Below are positions 8,739-17,160 of a DNA stretch of 64,000 bases, piece by piece; the stretch's first letter is position 1; each line of letters starts with the position of its first letter. A program made the position numbers and the translations under genes. The notes beneath the pieces were generated by a model, which saw only the letters and a program-made list of their open reading frames with translations, was not told where the DNA came from and ran no database searches. The DNA comes from Solirubrobacter phytolaccae (GTDB lineage Bacteria > Actinomycetota > Thermoleophilia > Solirubrobacterales > Solirubrobacteraceae): the NCBI RefSeq assembly GCF_027587195.1, contig NZ_JAPDDP010000006.1, forward strand, positions 62,001-126,000, read 5' to 3'.

Positions 8739-10231
8739 AGCGGCTCGCCATCACAGCACTGACGCTCTTGCTCGCGCCCGCAGCGGCGCAGGCGGGCACC
8801 TACGACGTCGTTGCCTGCAATGCGGCGGCTGGAGGAACGAACAACGCGTGGGCGCTCGAGACGAATGACGCATCGCACATCGAGGGCTTCGCCCTATGTC
8901 CATCGGCGGGGACGCGCTCAGGCCTTTTAGTCACCGACCGGCTGACCACGGCCGGCGCCGGCGGCGGCAGCTATGGCCAGTGGGTGATCCACTCCCCTGC
9001 TGGCACGACGATCACGCGGATTCGCCTTGATCGGTACTTGAACATGGATGGCGGTACCGGTTGGCGACTGTACGGGCGCCAGGCGGACGGGACGACACTC
9101 GCCGGCGAGACCTGCACCGTGCAGCCGGGATTCGACGACTGCACAGTCTCCGGGGCGATCGATCGAGCGGTGAACACGAGCTCGATCGCCTACGGCTTCG
9201 ACTGCCCTACAGGGTGCATCACCGGGGCGACCATCCACTCGGCCAGCGCCGCGATCTACTCGGCCACGGTCACGATCAGTGATCCCACGGCGCCGACGGT
9301 CGGGGCGCCGAGCGGGGCGCTGGTCGGGGGTGGGTTCCACAAAGGGACGGAGTCGGTCACGTTCAACGGGGTGGACGCGCTCGGGTTGAAGGCTCGGCGG
9401 CTCGTGATCGACGAGCAGACCGTCGCGGAGGAGGCGCTGGCGTGCGACTACACGCGGATGGTGCCGTGCGCGAATCCTGGGGCCGCGGTGACGCTCGGGG
9501 TTGATCTGAACGCGCTCGCGGACGGGACGCACGCGGTGCAGGTCGCCGTGGTTGACGCGGCAGGGAACGAGACGCGGTCGAATCCGGCGACGATCGTCGT
9601 CGATCACACCGGGCCGGGGGCGCCTGCGTTGACAGTCAGCGCGCGACCGGCCGACGATCCTCGGTTCACGGTGTCGTGGTCCTCGCCCGGCGGGCAGGTC
9701 GCGCCGATCGCCATGGCGCACTGGCGGTTGTGCTCGCCGAGCGGGTGCACGGGTGGGACGACCAGCGGCACTTCGGTCAGCGGGACCCTGGCGGGCTACG
9801 GGACGCACACGTTGCACGTGGCGCTCGAGGACGCCGCCGGGAACCGCGGGGAGGAGGCGGTGGTGGCGCTTCCGCATCTCGCTCCGGCGCCGCCCAGCCC
9901 CACGCCGACCGCCACGCCGACGCCCACCCCGGTCGACCCGCGGCTGCGCGTGACCACGGCGACGCTCGACCGCTCGGCGCGCACGCTCACGACGAGCGGG
10001 ACGGCGGCCGGCAGCGGCACGGTCACCGTCCGCGTGCGGTACCGGGTCAACGACCGGCAGCGCTCACGCACCGTCAAGGCCACGCTCCGCGGTGGGCGGT
10101 TCAGCGCGCGGGTGCGGTTGTCGCGGACCGATGCGCGGCGGGCCCGGAGCGCTCGCGTGAGCGTGAGCTACGGCGGCGACGCGGGTCACCGCGCCGCCAG
10201 CGTGCAGCGGACCGTCAAGCTCCGGCGCTGA
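8735..10231 (+). CDS. Secreted protein related to the 5678 gene product
   Basis: A 498-residue secreted protein of unknown function. The signal peptide ends near AAAQA-GTYDV (residue 20), the same junction as in the first gene of the operon. It continues with a Cys-containing jelly-roll-like domain (about 21-185), then ISDPTAPTVGAPSGALVGG leading into Ig-like modules with the DGTHAVQVAVVDAAGNE motif, a PTPTATPTPTP linker (about 390-405) and a final Ig-like domain rich in Arg and Thr. The ATG overlaps the stop of the protease gene. Leu65 is encoded by TTA (8927-8929), a codon very rare in such genomes. This first third of the gene and the end of the protease gene look less GC-biased than their surroundings. 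The 3' end overlaps the convergent gene by 17 bases. Confidence 0.75.
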   Translation: MKRLAITALTLLLAPAAAQAGTYDVVACNAAAGGTNNAWALETNDASHIEGFALCPSAGTRSGLLVTDRLTTAGAGGGSYGQWVIHSPAGTTITRIRLDRYLNMDGGTGWRLYGRQADGTTLAGETCTVQPGFDDCTVSGAIDRAVNTSSIAYGFDCPTGCITGATIHSASAAIYSATVTISDPTAPTVGAPSGALVGGGFHKGTESVTFNGVDALGLKARRLVIDEQTVAEEALACDYTRMVPCANPGAAVTLGVDLNALADGTHAVQVAVVDAAGNETRSNPATIVVDHTGPGAPALTVSARPADDPRFTVSWSSPGGQVAPIAMAHWRLCSPSGCTGGTTSGTSVSGTLAGYGTHTLHVALEDAAGNRGEEAVVALPHLAPAPPSPTPTATPTPTPVDPRLRVTTATLDRSARTLTTSGTAAGSGTVTVRVRYRVNDRQRSRTVKATLRGGRFSARVRLSRTDARRARSARVSVSYGGDAGHRAASVQRTVKLRR

Positions 10232-10733
10232 CCGGCGCGGCCCGCCACGTGCGGGCGGTCCAGATCAGGTAGAGCACGGCGCCGACCGCCATGTAGCCGG
10301 CCAGCTGCGCGAGGTTCGCCTCGTCCTGGCCCGACGCGGCGACGAAGCTCAGGCCGGCGAGCGTGGAGACTCCGCCGCTGATGATCATCGGCCACTGGCG
10401 CGGAGAGAGTGCGCCGGCGAGCTGGATCGCACCCGACACGAAGGCCCAGGCGCCGAAGACGATGAGCGCCGCGCCGGCGTCACCCGCGAAGGTCGCGACC
10501 GCGAGGGCGACCGCCGCGGTCGTGCTGATCGCGCCGTTGACCCAACGGGCCTGGAAGAAGGACGCGACGGCGTCGATGAGCGGATAGGTGCTGAGCACCA
10601 GCGCCGCTGCGACCGTCACGTCGGAAGCGGTCGTCGGGATGCGATCGCCGACGGCGATCACCAGAGCGGCCGCCCAGAGCAGCGCGGCTGCGGCTCGGAT
10701 GGCCGTGAGAAGAGAGAACGTTCGTTCTTGCAT
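10215..10733 (-). CDS. DUF308/HdeD-like integral membrane protein
   Basis: A 172-residue protein made of about six hydrophobic helices with short loops, resembling the DUF308 (HdeD) family, whose biochemical role is unclear although E. coli HdeD is linked to acid resistance. The ATG at 10733 begins MQERTF; a frame starting 12 codons earlier would run through the divergent promoter. Codons 3-6 contain one of two GAACG-N2-CGTTC palindromes, so binding there by the divergently encoded TetR protein could repress this gene. It is probably the main target of that regulator. Confidence 0.7.
   Translation of the reverse strand: MQERTFSLLTAIRAAAALLWAAALVIAVGDRIPTTASDVTVAAALVLSTYPLIDAVASFFQARWVNGAISTTAAVALAVATFAGDAGAALIVFGAWAFVSGAIQLAGALSPRQWPMIISGGVSTLAGLSFVAASGQDEANLAQLAGYMAVGAVLYLIWTARTWRAAPVSAGA
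10716..10727. promoter_or_regulatory. Probable TetR operator, proximal site
   Basis: GAACG-TT-CGTTC, the same half-sites and spacing as the site at 10770-10781, 54 bp away. It lies in the first codons of the DUF308-like gene. Two identical dyads between a TetR gene and its divergent neighbour are the usual layout for an autoregulated pair. Confidence 0.55.
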
Positions 10734-10767
10734 GTTCGTCAGTGAAGCACGCCGAGCCGCCAACGTC

Positions 10768-10783
10768 AAGAACGATCGTTCTT
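10768..10783. promoter_or_regulatory. Probable TetR operator, 16-bp palindrome
   Basis: AAGAACGATCGTTCTT is a perfect 16-bp palindrome with core GAACG-N2-CGTTC. It is 20 bp upstream of the tetR-family ATG (10804) and about 35 bp upstream of the divergent ATG (10733), suitable for repressing both promoters. Confidence 0.65.
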
Positions 10784-10803
10784 TCTTGAGCTAGAGTTGA
10801 GGC

Positions 10804-11319
10804 ATGCGGATCGCGACGCTGCCGAAGGCGAAGGACTCAGAAGCCCGCGACCGGCTGCTCAGGACCGCCTCGATGATCTTCTACTCCGAGGGCATCAACA
10901 GCGTCGGCGTCGACCACATCGTGTCCGCCGCCAAGGTGACGCGAGCGACGTTCTACCGCCACTTCCCGAGCAAGACCGACCTCGTCCTCGCCTATCTGCA
11001 GGCGGCCCACGACGCGATCGAGGCCCATCGGCCCGAGCCCACGCTGGAGGCCCTGACCGCCGACGTCTGCGGGCAGATCGGGCGGCCCGAGTTCCGCGGC
11101 TGCGCGTTCATCTGCGCCGCCGCGGAGTTCGAGGACCCGGAGCACCCCGTCCGCCGGGCCGTCGCGGCGCACCGCGAGTGGTACCTCGGCGTCGTCCGTG
11201 ACGCGCTCGGCTCCGACGAGGCGGCACGGCGCTTCGTGATGCTGCGTGACGGCGCGTTCGTCGCCGGCCACCTCGGCGACGCGGAGCTGGCCATCGAGAC
11301 GTTCCGCCAGAGCGTCTAG
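10804..11319 (+). CDS. TetR/AcrR-family transcriptional regulator
   Basis: A 171-residue regulator. The N-terminal helix-turn-helix (about residues 14-60) reads RDRLLRTASMIFYSEGINSV then IVSAAKVTRATFYRHFPSKTDLV, a standard TetR DNA-binding domain. The remainder is a helical ligand-binding domain with a Cys pair (CAFICAA) near residue 100. It is divergent from a DUF308-like membrane protein, with two matching palindromes between or in the two genes, so it probably represses both. The ligand is unknown. Its stop codon overlaps the stop of the convergent acyl-CoA ligase gene. Confidence 0.88.
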   Translation: MRIATLPKAKDSEARDRLLRTASMIFYSEGINSVGVDHIVSAAKVTRATFYRHFPSKTDLVLAYLQAAHDAIEAHRPEPTLEALTADVCGQIGRPEFRGCAFICAAAEFEDPEHPVRRAVAAHREWYLGVVRDALGSDEAARRFVMLRDGAFVAGHLGDAELAIETFRQSV

Positions 11320-12743
11320 CCGACCCGGCGCTCGCGGCCCTCCCAGAACGGCTCGCGCAGCCGCGCCTTCAGCAGCTTCCCCGCCCCGGACTTGGGCAAG
11401 GGCTCGTCCGAGAACGTGATCGAGCGCGGGACCTTGAAGCCACCCAGCGACTCGCGGCACCAGGCAATCAGCTCCTCCTCCGACACCCCGGCGCGCGCCA
11501 CGACGACCGCGTGGACGGCCTCACCCCAGCGCTCCGACGGGACGCCGAAGACCGCGACCTCGTCAACACGAGGATGCTGGGAGAGCACCGCCTCGACCTC
11601 CACCGAGTACACGTTCTCGCCGCCCGTGATGATCATGTCCTTGGCGCGGTCGACCATGAAGAAGTAGCCCTCCTCGTCTTCACGGGCGAGGTCGCCGGTG
11701 CGGTACCAGCCGTCGACCAGAGCCGCCTCCGTCGCCTCGGGCCGGTTCCAGTAGCCGAGCATCACGTTCGGACCGCGCACCCATAGCTCGCCGACTTCGC
11801 CGCGCGCCGCCCGGACCTCGGCCTGGACACCCGGGACGACCCGGCCCATCGAGGACGGCCGCGAGGTGTGGTCCGCGTGCGAGAGCCGCGTCACGGTCGG
11901 CGCCGCCTCGGTCATGCCGTAGAACTGGACGACGTCGCAGTCCGGCAGCCACTCGAGCACGCGGCGCTGCAGCTCCGGCGAGATCGGCGACGCGGCGTAC
12001 TGGAGGTGCCGCAGCGACGACACGTCGAAGCCCGAAGCCTCCTCGAGCAGCATCGCGAGCATCGTGGGGACGAAGACGCTGTGCGTGATCCCGCGCGAAG
12101 CGATCGTCTCCAGCACCGAAACCGGCTCGAAGCGCGGCAGGATCACGGACGTCGCGCCGACCCACACGCACGCGAAGACGTTGGACGTGCCCGCCACATG
12201 GAACATCGGGCACACGTGGAGCCACCGATCCTCGCGCGCATGACCCGTCACCGCCAGGTTGTGCAGCGCGTTCGAGAGCAGGTTCCGATGCGAGAGCATC
12301 ACGCCCTTGGGCGTCCCGGTCGTCCCGCCGGTGTAGGAGATCGCCGCGAGCGAATCCTCCGCCACGCCCGGGAACGCGCACTCCGGGCCTGTGACGAGCG
12401 CCTCGTAGTCGACGAGCGGCACGCCGAGCTCCGCCGCCCGCGGATCGTCGCTGATCAGCGCCTCGAGCCCCGCGTCCCGAACCATGAACGCGAGCTCGTC
12501 CAGCGAGAGCCGGTAGTTGAGGTCGACCAGGACCTTGCCGAAGGCCGGCAGCCCGAGCCAGCACTCCAGGTGCGCACGTGAGTTCGGGCCGAGGTAGCCG
12601 ACGCGCGCGGCGTCGAGCCCGCCCAACGCGCGCACGCGACGCTCCAGCTCGCCATAGGTGACGGACCGATCGCCGTCGACCACGGCCACCTCGCCCGCGA
12701 ACAACCGCGCCGCCCTCGCCAACGGCCAGGACAGATCGCTCAT
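11316..12743 (-). CDS. AMP-dependent acyl-CoA ligase
   Basis: A 475-residue adenylate-forming enzyme that activates a carboxylic acid with ATP and CoA. The P-loop-like motif SYTGGTTGTPKGV, the YGMTEAAPTVTRL segment, the hinge YRTGDLAREDEEGYFFMVDRAKDMI and the C-terminal Lys motif PKSGAGKLLKARLR are all present. It is the last gene of an operon that begins with an ABC importer, and its ATG overlaps the stop of the amidohydrolase gene (ATGA). The context points to CoA activation of the imported compound; whether that is a fatty, alicyclic or aromatic acid cannot be told. Confidence 0.9.
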   Translation of the reverse strand: MSDLSWPLARAARLFAGEVAVVDGDRSVTYGELERRVRALGGLDAARVGYLGPNSRAHLECWLGLPAFGKVLVDLNYRLSLDELAFMVRDAGLEALISDDPRAAELGVPLVDYEALVTGPECAFPGVAEDSLAAISYTGGTTGTPKGVMLSHRNLLSNALHNLAVTGHAREDRWLHVCPMFHVAGTSNVFACVWVGATSVILPRFEPVSVLETIASRGITHSVFVPTMLAMLLEEASGFDVSSLRHLQYAASPISPELQRRVLEWLPDCDVVQFYGMTEAAPTVTRLSHADHTSRPSSMGRVVPGVQAEVRAARGEVGELWVRGPNVMLGYWNRPEATEAALVDGWYRTGDLAREDEEGYFFMVDRAKDMIITGGENVYSVEVEAVLSQHPRVDEVAVFGVPSERWGEAVHAVVVARAGVSEEELIAWCRESLGGFKVPRSITFSDEPLPKSGAGKLLKARLREPFWEGRERRVG

Positions 12744-13600
12744 AGCCCCAGGAGCCGTGCCGCGTTCTCCTTCAGCACCAGCGGGCGCACCTCCTCGCGG
12801 ATGTCCAGCTTCTCGAAGTCCGAGAGCCAGCGGTCAGGCGTGATCAGCGGGAAGTCGGAGCCGAACAGCATCTTGTGCCGCAGCTGCGTATTCGTGTACC
12901 GCACCAGGTTCTCCGGGAAGTACTTCGGCGACCAGCCCGAGAGGTCGATATAGACGTTCGGCTTGTGCACGGCGATCGCGAGCGCCTCGTCCTGCCACGG
13001 GAACGACGGGTGGGCGAGGATGATGTTCAGGCCCGGGAAGTCGGCCGCGACGTCGTCGACCGCCATCGGGTTGGAGTACTTCAGGCGCACGCCCCCGCCG
13101 CCCGGCATCCCCGCCCCGATCCCGGTCGTGCCGGAGTGGAACAGCGCGATCAGCCCTGCCTCCTCGATCACCGCGTAGAGCGCGTAGAACTCGCGATCGT
13201 TGGGCCAGAACGCCTGCGTGTTCGGGTGGAACTTGAACCCGCGCGCGCCGCGCTCGATCCACTCGCGCGCCTCCCGCACCCCGAGCTTCCCCTTGCGCGG
13301 GTCGACCGACGCGAACGGGATCAGCACGTCGGGATTGCGCGAGGCCGCCTCCAGCACCTCCGCGTTGCCGAGCCGCCGCCGCCCCATCCCCGCCTCGTCG
13401 TCGACGGTGAAGATCACCGCCGCCATGCGCCGCTCGCGGTAGTAGTCGGCCACCTCCTGCGCCGTCGGCTGCGGCGGCGAGCCCCCGAAGTACTTGCCCG
13501 CCGCCTCCAGCACTTCCGCGGTCACCGGGTCCTGCGGCTCGCCGTCGTTGCGCTCCGCGTGGGTGTGCACATCGATCGCGACCAGCTCGTCGACGTTCAC
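12740..13600 (-). CDS. Amidohydrolase-2 family metal-dependent hydrolase/decarboxylase
   Basis: A 286-residue TIM-barrel enzyme of the amidohydrolase-2 family (ACMS decarboxylase and gamma-resorcylate decarboxylase relatives). Metal ligands are visible as His12 and His14 (AIDVHTHAE), a His in ILAHPSFPW and an Asp in LFGSDFPLITPDRW. Members hydrolyse or decarboxylate ring compounds and keto acids. The GTG at 13600 was chosen because it begins just before the metal motif and overlaps the upstream stop (GTGA); the longer open frame is antisense-like Gly/Arg-rich sequence. As part of a transport and catabolism operon it may remove CO2 from, or open, an intermediate. Confidence 0.82.
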   Translation of the reverse strand: MNVDELVAIDVHTHAERNDGEPQDPVTAEVLEAAGKYFGGSPPQPTAQEVADYYRERRMAAVIFTVDDEAGMGRRRLGNAEVLEAASRNPDVLIPFASVDPRKGKLGVREAREWIERGARGFKFHPNTQAFWPNDREFYALYAVIEEAGLIALFHSGTTGIGAGMPGGGGVRLKYSNPMAVDDVAADFPGLNIILAHPSFPWQDEALAIAVHKPNVYIDLSGWSPKYFPENLVRYTNTQLRHKMLFGSDFPLITPDRWLSDFEKLDIREEVRPLVLKENAARLLGL

Positions 13601-14463
13601 GACAGATCCAGCTCCGGCAGGCGCACCCCGAACGGCTGCGGCTCGAACGACCGCACCGCATCGGCGATCGCGTCCGCGGTCCACCCGCCTTCGCGCAGCG
13701 AGAACGCCACCTCGGCGGGGTGCGAGTACAAAGAGAGCCGGTCGCCGCCGATCCCGAGCGCCTGCCCGGTCACCCCCGAGGAAGCCTCCGAAGCCAGGTA
13801 GACGACCAGCGGCGCGCAGTCCGACGCCGGCCCCAGCGCATGCTCCTGCCGCACCTCGCGCGGGAACTCGTCCCGCCCGACCAGCGGCGCGTACAGCGGG
13901 ATCGTCTCGGTCATCGCCGTCCACGCCGTCGGCACCACCGCGTTGACCGTCACGCCCGCACGACCCAGCTCCATCGCCCACGTCCGCGCGAACGCGACGA
14001 CCCCCGCCTTGGCCGCCGCGTAGTTCGTCTGCCCGAAGTTGCCGTACTGCCCGGCGGGCGACCCCACCACGATGATCCGCCCACCCGAGCCCTGCTCGCG
14101 CAGCCGCACCGCCGCCGCCCGCGCGCACGTGAAGGTCCCGCGCAGGTGCGTCTCCACGACGAGGTCGAAGTCCTCGTCGGTCATCTTCCACAGCACCTTG
14201 TCGCGCAGCACGCCGGCGTTGGTGACCATCACGTCGAGCCGGCCGAACGCCGACACCGCCGTCTCGACGAGCGACTCCGCGGTCTCCGCCGACCCGACCG
14301 CGCCCGAATGCGCCACGCCCCCTACGGCCGCGGCCACCTCCTCGGCGCCGGCCACGTCGTTGACCACGACCGAAGCCCCCGCCGCCGCCAGCGCCTCCGC
14401 GTACGCGCGCCCCAGCCCGCGCCCCGCGCCGGTGACGACCGCAACCTTCCCGTCCAGCCTCAT
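13597..14463 (-). CDS. Short-chain dehydrogenase/reductase
   Basis: A 288-residue NAD(P)-dependent oxidoreductase. The cofactor motif is TGAGRGLG (residues 11-18), the NAG motif is at about 82, and the catalytic residues are Ser135, Tyr148 and Lys152 (NYAAAK). The sequence most resembles the 3-hydroxyacyl-CoA dehydrogenase branch related to peroxisomal multifunctional enzyme 2, with a C-terminal extension (about 250-288). Next to a MaoC-type hydratase this makes a hydratase/dehydrogenase pair for a beta-oxidation-like cycle. The ATG overlaps the hydratase stop (ATGA). Confidence 0.87.
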   Translation of the reverse strand: MRLDGKVAVVTGAGRGLGRAYAEALAAAGASVVVNDVAGAEEVAAAVGGVAHSGAVGSAETAESLVETAVSAFGRLDVMVTNAGVLRDKVLWKMTDEDFDLVVETHLRGTFTCARAAAVRLREQGSGGRIIVVGSPAGQYGNFGQTNYAAAKAGVVAFARTWAMELGRAGVTVNAVVPTAWTAMTETIPLYAPLVGRDEFPREVRQEHALGPASDCAPLVVYLASEASSGVTGQALGIGGDRLSLYSHPAEVAFSLREGGWTADAIADAVRSFEPQPFGVRLPELDLS

Positions 14464-14900
14464 GCGTAGTACCGGAACAGGCAGTCGGCGACGAGCGCCG
14501 GGCGCTCCTGGTCGCGGACCTCCAGCGTGAGCGTCACCTTCACCTGCATGCCTCCCCGCACCTCCTCCACCTCGGTCACCTCACCGACGCCGCGAAACGC
14601 GGCGCCCACGGGCAGCGGCGCCGGGAACCGCAGGCGGTCCATCCCGTAGTTCACGCCCGTCGCCCCCGAGACGTCAAGCAGCTCCTGCGAGATCGGCGCG
14701 AGCAGTGCGACGCTCAGGTAGCCGTGCGCGATCGTCCCGCCGAACGGGGACGCCGCGGCCCGCTCGGGATCGACGTGGATGTAGTTGTGGTCCTCGGTGA
14801 CGTCGGCGAACTCGTTGACGCGCTCCTGCGTCATCGGCTGCCAGTCCGTCGGCCCGAGGCGCTGCCCGGCCAGGCCGGGCAGCTCTTCCAACGTCGGCAT
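14460..14900 (-). CDS. MaoC-like enoyl-CoA hydratase
   Basis: A 146-residue single hot-dog-fold protein. The hydratase-2 motif is clear: Asp37 and His42 in DHNYIHVDPERA, followed by FGGTIAHGYL. Such enzymes add water across the double bond of enoyl-CoA esters. The ATG at 14900 overlaps the stop of the solute-binding protein gene; the much longer open frame upstream is out of frame with that real gene. It is paired with the SDR gene. Confidence 0.88.
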   Translation of the reverse strand: MPTLEELPGLAGQRLGPTDWQPMTQERVNEFADVTEDHNYIHVDPERAAASPFGGTIAHGYLSVALLAPISQELLDVSGATGVNYGMDRLRFPAPLPVGAAFRGVGEVTEVEEVRGGMQVKVTLTLEVRDQERPALVADCLFRYYA

Positions 14901-16156
14901 CAGAACGAGTAGCCCTCGGCGTCGGCGGCCTGCGACGGCTCGCCCAGCGCCTCCAGCCCGCCCGGCGCTTCCTTGCTCACCTTCGCGATGTACACGAGGT
15001 TGCCGGGAGGCGAGGCCGGGTCGCTGAAGTCCAGCGTTCCCGCGACCACGCCGCCGGTGTCCAGCGCCGTGAGCGAGTGCAGCGCGTCCAGCACGCCCTT
15101 GCGCGTGAGGTCCTTGTTCTCGCACGCCTTGGTCAGCGCGGCGTCCGCGATCTGCGCCCCCGCGTACGCGTACAGCGAGCCGTTCGAGGACGGTGTGCCC
15201 TCGGGGAACTTGGCCTCGTACTCGCTCAGGAACTTCGTGACGCCCTCGCTCTGCACCGACAGCGGCGCCATCGAGGAGACCACGTGGTAGTTCGCGGCCA
15301 GCGCGTCGGCGGCCGGTGTGGTGAGCAGCTGCGGCGTCCAGCCCGGGCCGTTGGCGACGATCGGCACGTCCAGCTTCTGCGACGCGGCCAGGCCGGCCAG
15401 CGAAGCGGCCTGCGGCGGCGCGGCGCTGAACAGGATCGCCTTCACGCCCGCCTTCTTGAACGCCGAGACCTGGCCCGTCATGTCCTGGTCGGCCGGCGTG
15501 ATCTTCTGCTCGACGAGCTTGAGCCCGTGCTTGTCCGCGGCGAACTTGGAGCCCTTGAGCGCGTTCTCCCCGTAGTCGCCCTCGAAGTACAGGTGGCCGA
15601 CGGTGTCGCCCTCCTTCAGGCCCTTCTGGGTGAGGAGGAAGTCGACGGCGTTGATGGCCTCGATGTCGTAGGTCGTGCCCGCGATCGCGACGTTCTCGTT
15701 CGGGAGGATGTCCGACGTCCAGCCGGCGAAGTTCAGGAACATGCCCTCCTGCTGGACGTTGGGCAGCAGTGCGCTGACGATCGAGGAGCCGAGCACCAGG
15801 CCGAGCCCGACCACGTCGCCGCTCAGCTGCTGATAGGCGGCGACGGCCTTCTGCGGGTCGTAGCCCGTGTCCTGGACGGAGACCTTGATCTGGCGCCCGC
15901 AGATCCCGCCCGCCTCGTTCTTGGCGTCCCAATAGAGGTTCGCGCCCTCCATCATCGCCTTCCCGTTGGGCGCGAACACGCCGCTGAGGTCGGGGAGATA
16001 GCCGAGCGTGATCGTGTCCGCCGTCGTCCCCGGACCCGTCTTGACTGCAGCCTCCCCACCGGCCGCCTCGCCGCCCGCACTCTCGTCCGCCCCGCCCTTG
16101 CCGCACGCCGCCACCGCGAACGCGAGCACCACCGCGACCAGTCCGAGACGCCTCAT
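14900..16156 (-). CDS. Branched-chain-type ABC transporter solute-binding lipoprotein
   Basis: A 418-residue periplasmic-binding-protein type 1 of the LivJ/LivK class. The signal peptide carries a lipobox ending at Cys18 (FAVAAC), so it should be a membrane-anchored lipoprotein. Typical segments are ITLGYLPDLSGVFAPNG, GLVLGSS and the C-terminal domain with GSLYAYAGAQIADAAL. Although the family is named for branched-chain amino acids, many actinobacterial members bind aromatic, alicyclic or steroid-derived acids. The catabolic genes downstream suggest such a substrate here. The ATG overlaps the permease stop (ATGA). Confidence 0.9.
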   Translation of the reverse strand: MRRLGLVAVVLAFAVAACGKGGADESAGGEAAGGEAAVKTGPGTTADTITLGYLPDLSGVFAPNGKAMMEGANLYWDAKNEAGGICGRQIKVSVQDTGYDPQKAVAAYQQLSGDVVGLGLVLGSSIVSALLPNVQQEGMFLNFAGWTSDILPNENVAIAGTTYDIEAINAVDFLLTQKGLKEGDTVGHLYFEGDYGENALKGSKFAADKHGLKLVEQKITPADQDMTGQVSAFKKAGVKAILFSAAPPQAASLAGLAASQKLDVPIVANGPGWTPQLLTTPAADALAANYHVVSSMAPLSVQSEGVTKFLSEYEAKFPEGTPSSNGSLYAYAGAQIADAALTKACENKDLTRKGVLDALHSLTALDTGGVVAGTLDFSDPASPPGNLVYIAKVSKEAPGGLEALGEPSQAADAEGYSF

Positions 16157-17160
16157 ACAACCCTCTCCTTTCGGTGGACGAGCCCGGCGAGCCCGTCACG
16201 GGCGAACAGCAGGACGGCGACGATCGCCGCGCCGTACAGCAACCGGCTGAGCTCGGCGGCGCCCACGCCGCCCGAGCCGGGTTCAGCGAGCAGCGGCAGC
16301 GAGCCGCTGTAGTGATTGAGGATCAACGGGAGCGCGGTGACGAACACCGCGCCCGCCGCGGCGCCGCCGACCGAGCCCGCGCCGCCGATCACGACCATCA
16401 CGAGGAAGTCGACGGACAGCAGGAAGCCGAACGACTCCGGCACGATGCGCCCGAACGCGAGCGCCATCAGCACGCCGCCGAGCCCGGCGTACATCGAGGA
16501 CACCGTGAACGCCGCCGCCTTGTAGCGGACGACGTCGATGCCGTTGGTGGCGGCCGCGACCTCGCTGTCGCGGACCGTGGCGAGCGCCCGTCCCGGACGC
16601 GAGCGCACGAGGTTGCGTCCGTACCAGAGCGACACGGCCACCAGCACGAGCCCGAGGTACCAGAGCTTCTCGAGCGGCCCGTACGGCACGCCGAGCACGA
16701 CCATCCCGTCCGCGCCCGTGAACTCGAAGCCGAGGACGGAGAACGGCGGCACGGCGATCCCGCGGTAGCCGCCGGTGATGCCGGTCGCGTTCTGGAGGAT
16801 GTGCTGGCCGAGGAACACGAGCCCGAGCGAGGCCAGCCCGAGGTAGATCCCGCGCACGCGGCCGGCGATCGGTGAGAACAGCGCGCCCGCCAGGCCCGCG
16901 AGCAGCACCGCCGCGACGACCGCGAGCAGCGGCGGGATCTTGTCCGCCAGGTACGCGTAGCCGTAAGCGCCGACCGCGACGAAGAACGCGTGCGCGAGCG
17001 ACAGCTGGCCCGCGATGCCGACCAGGATCGTCAGCCCGATCGCGGCGATGATCGCCGCCATCGCGAAGAGGCCCGTCTGCAGCCAGAAGCTCTCGAACCA
17101 GATCGGCACCGCCGCCAGCGCGACGATGACGACGGCGTAGATCGCCAGGCGCCTAGACAC
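16153..17160 (-). CDS. livM: LivM-type ABC transporter permease
   Basis: A 335-residue integral membrane protein with about nine to ten helices and the LivM-type signature GLSLGLAxxGL replaced here by the equivalent LTILVGIAGQLSLAHAFF near residue 50. The EAA-like coupling loop includes RDSEVAAATNGIDVVRYK. It forms the translocation channel with the LivH-type partner, whose gene it overlaps by 8 bases. The symbol denotes family, not a proven branched-chain amino acid substrate. Confidence 0.88.
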   Translation of the reverse strand: MSRRLAIYAVVIVALAAVPIWFESFWLQTGLFAMAAIIAAIGLTILVGIAGQLSLAHAFFVAVGAYGYAYLADKIPPLLAVVAAVLLAGLAGALFSPIAGRVRGIYLGLASLGLVFLGQHILQNATGITGGYRGIAVPPFSVLGFEFTGADGMVVLGVPYGPLEKLWYLGLVLVAVSLWYGRNLVRSRPGRALATVRDSEVAAATNGIDVVRYKAAAFTVSSMYAGLGGVLMALAFGRIVPESFGFLLSVDFLVMVVIGGAGSVGGAAAGAVFVTALPLILNHYSGSLPLLAEPGSGGVGAAELSRLLYGAAIVAVLLFARDGLAGLVHRKERVV

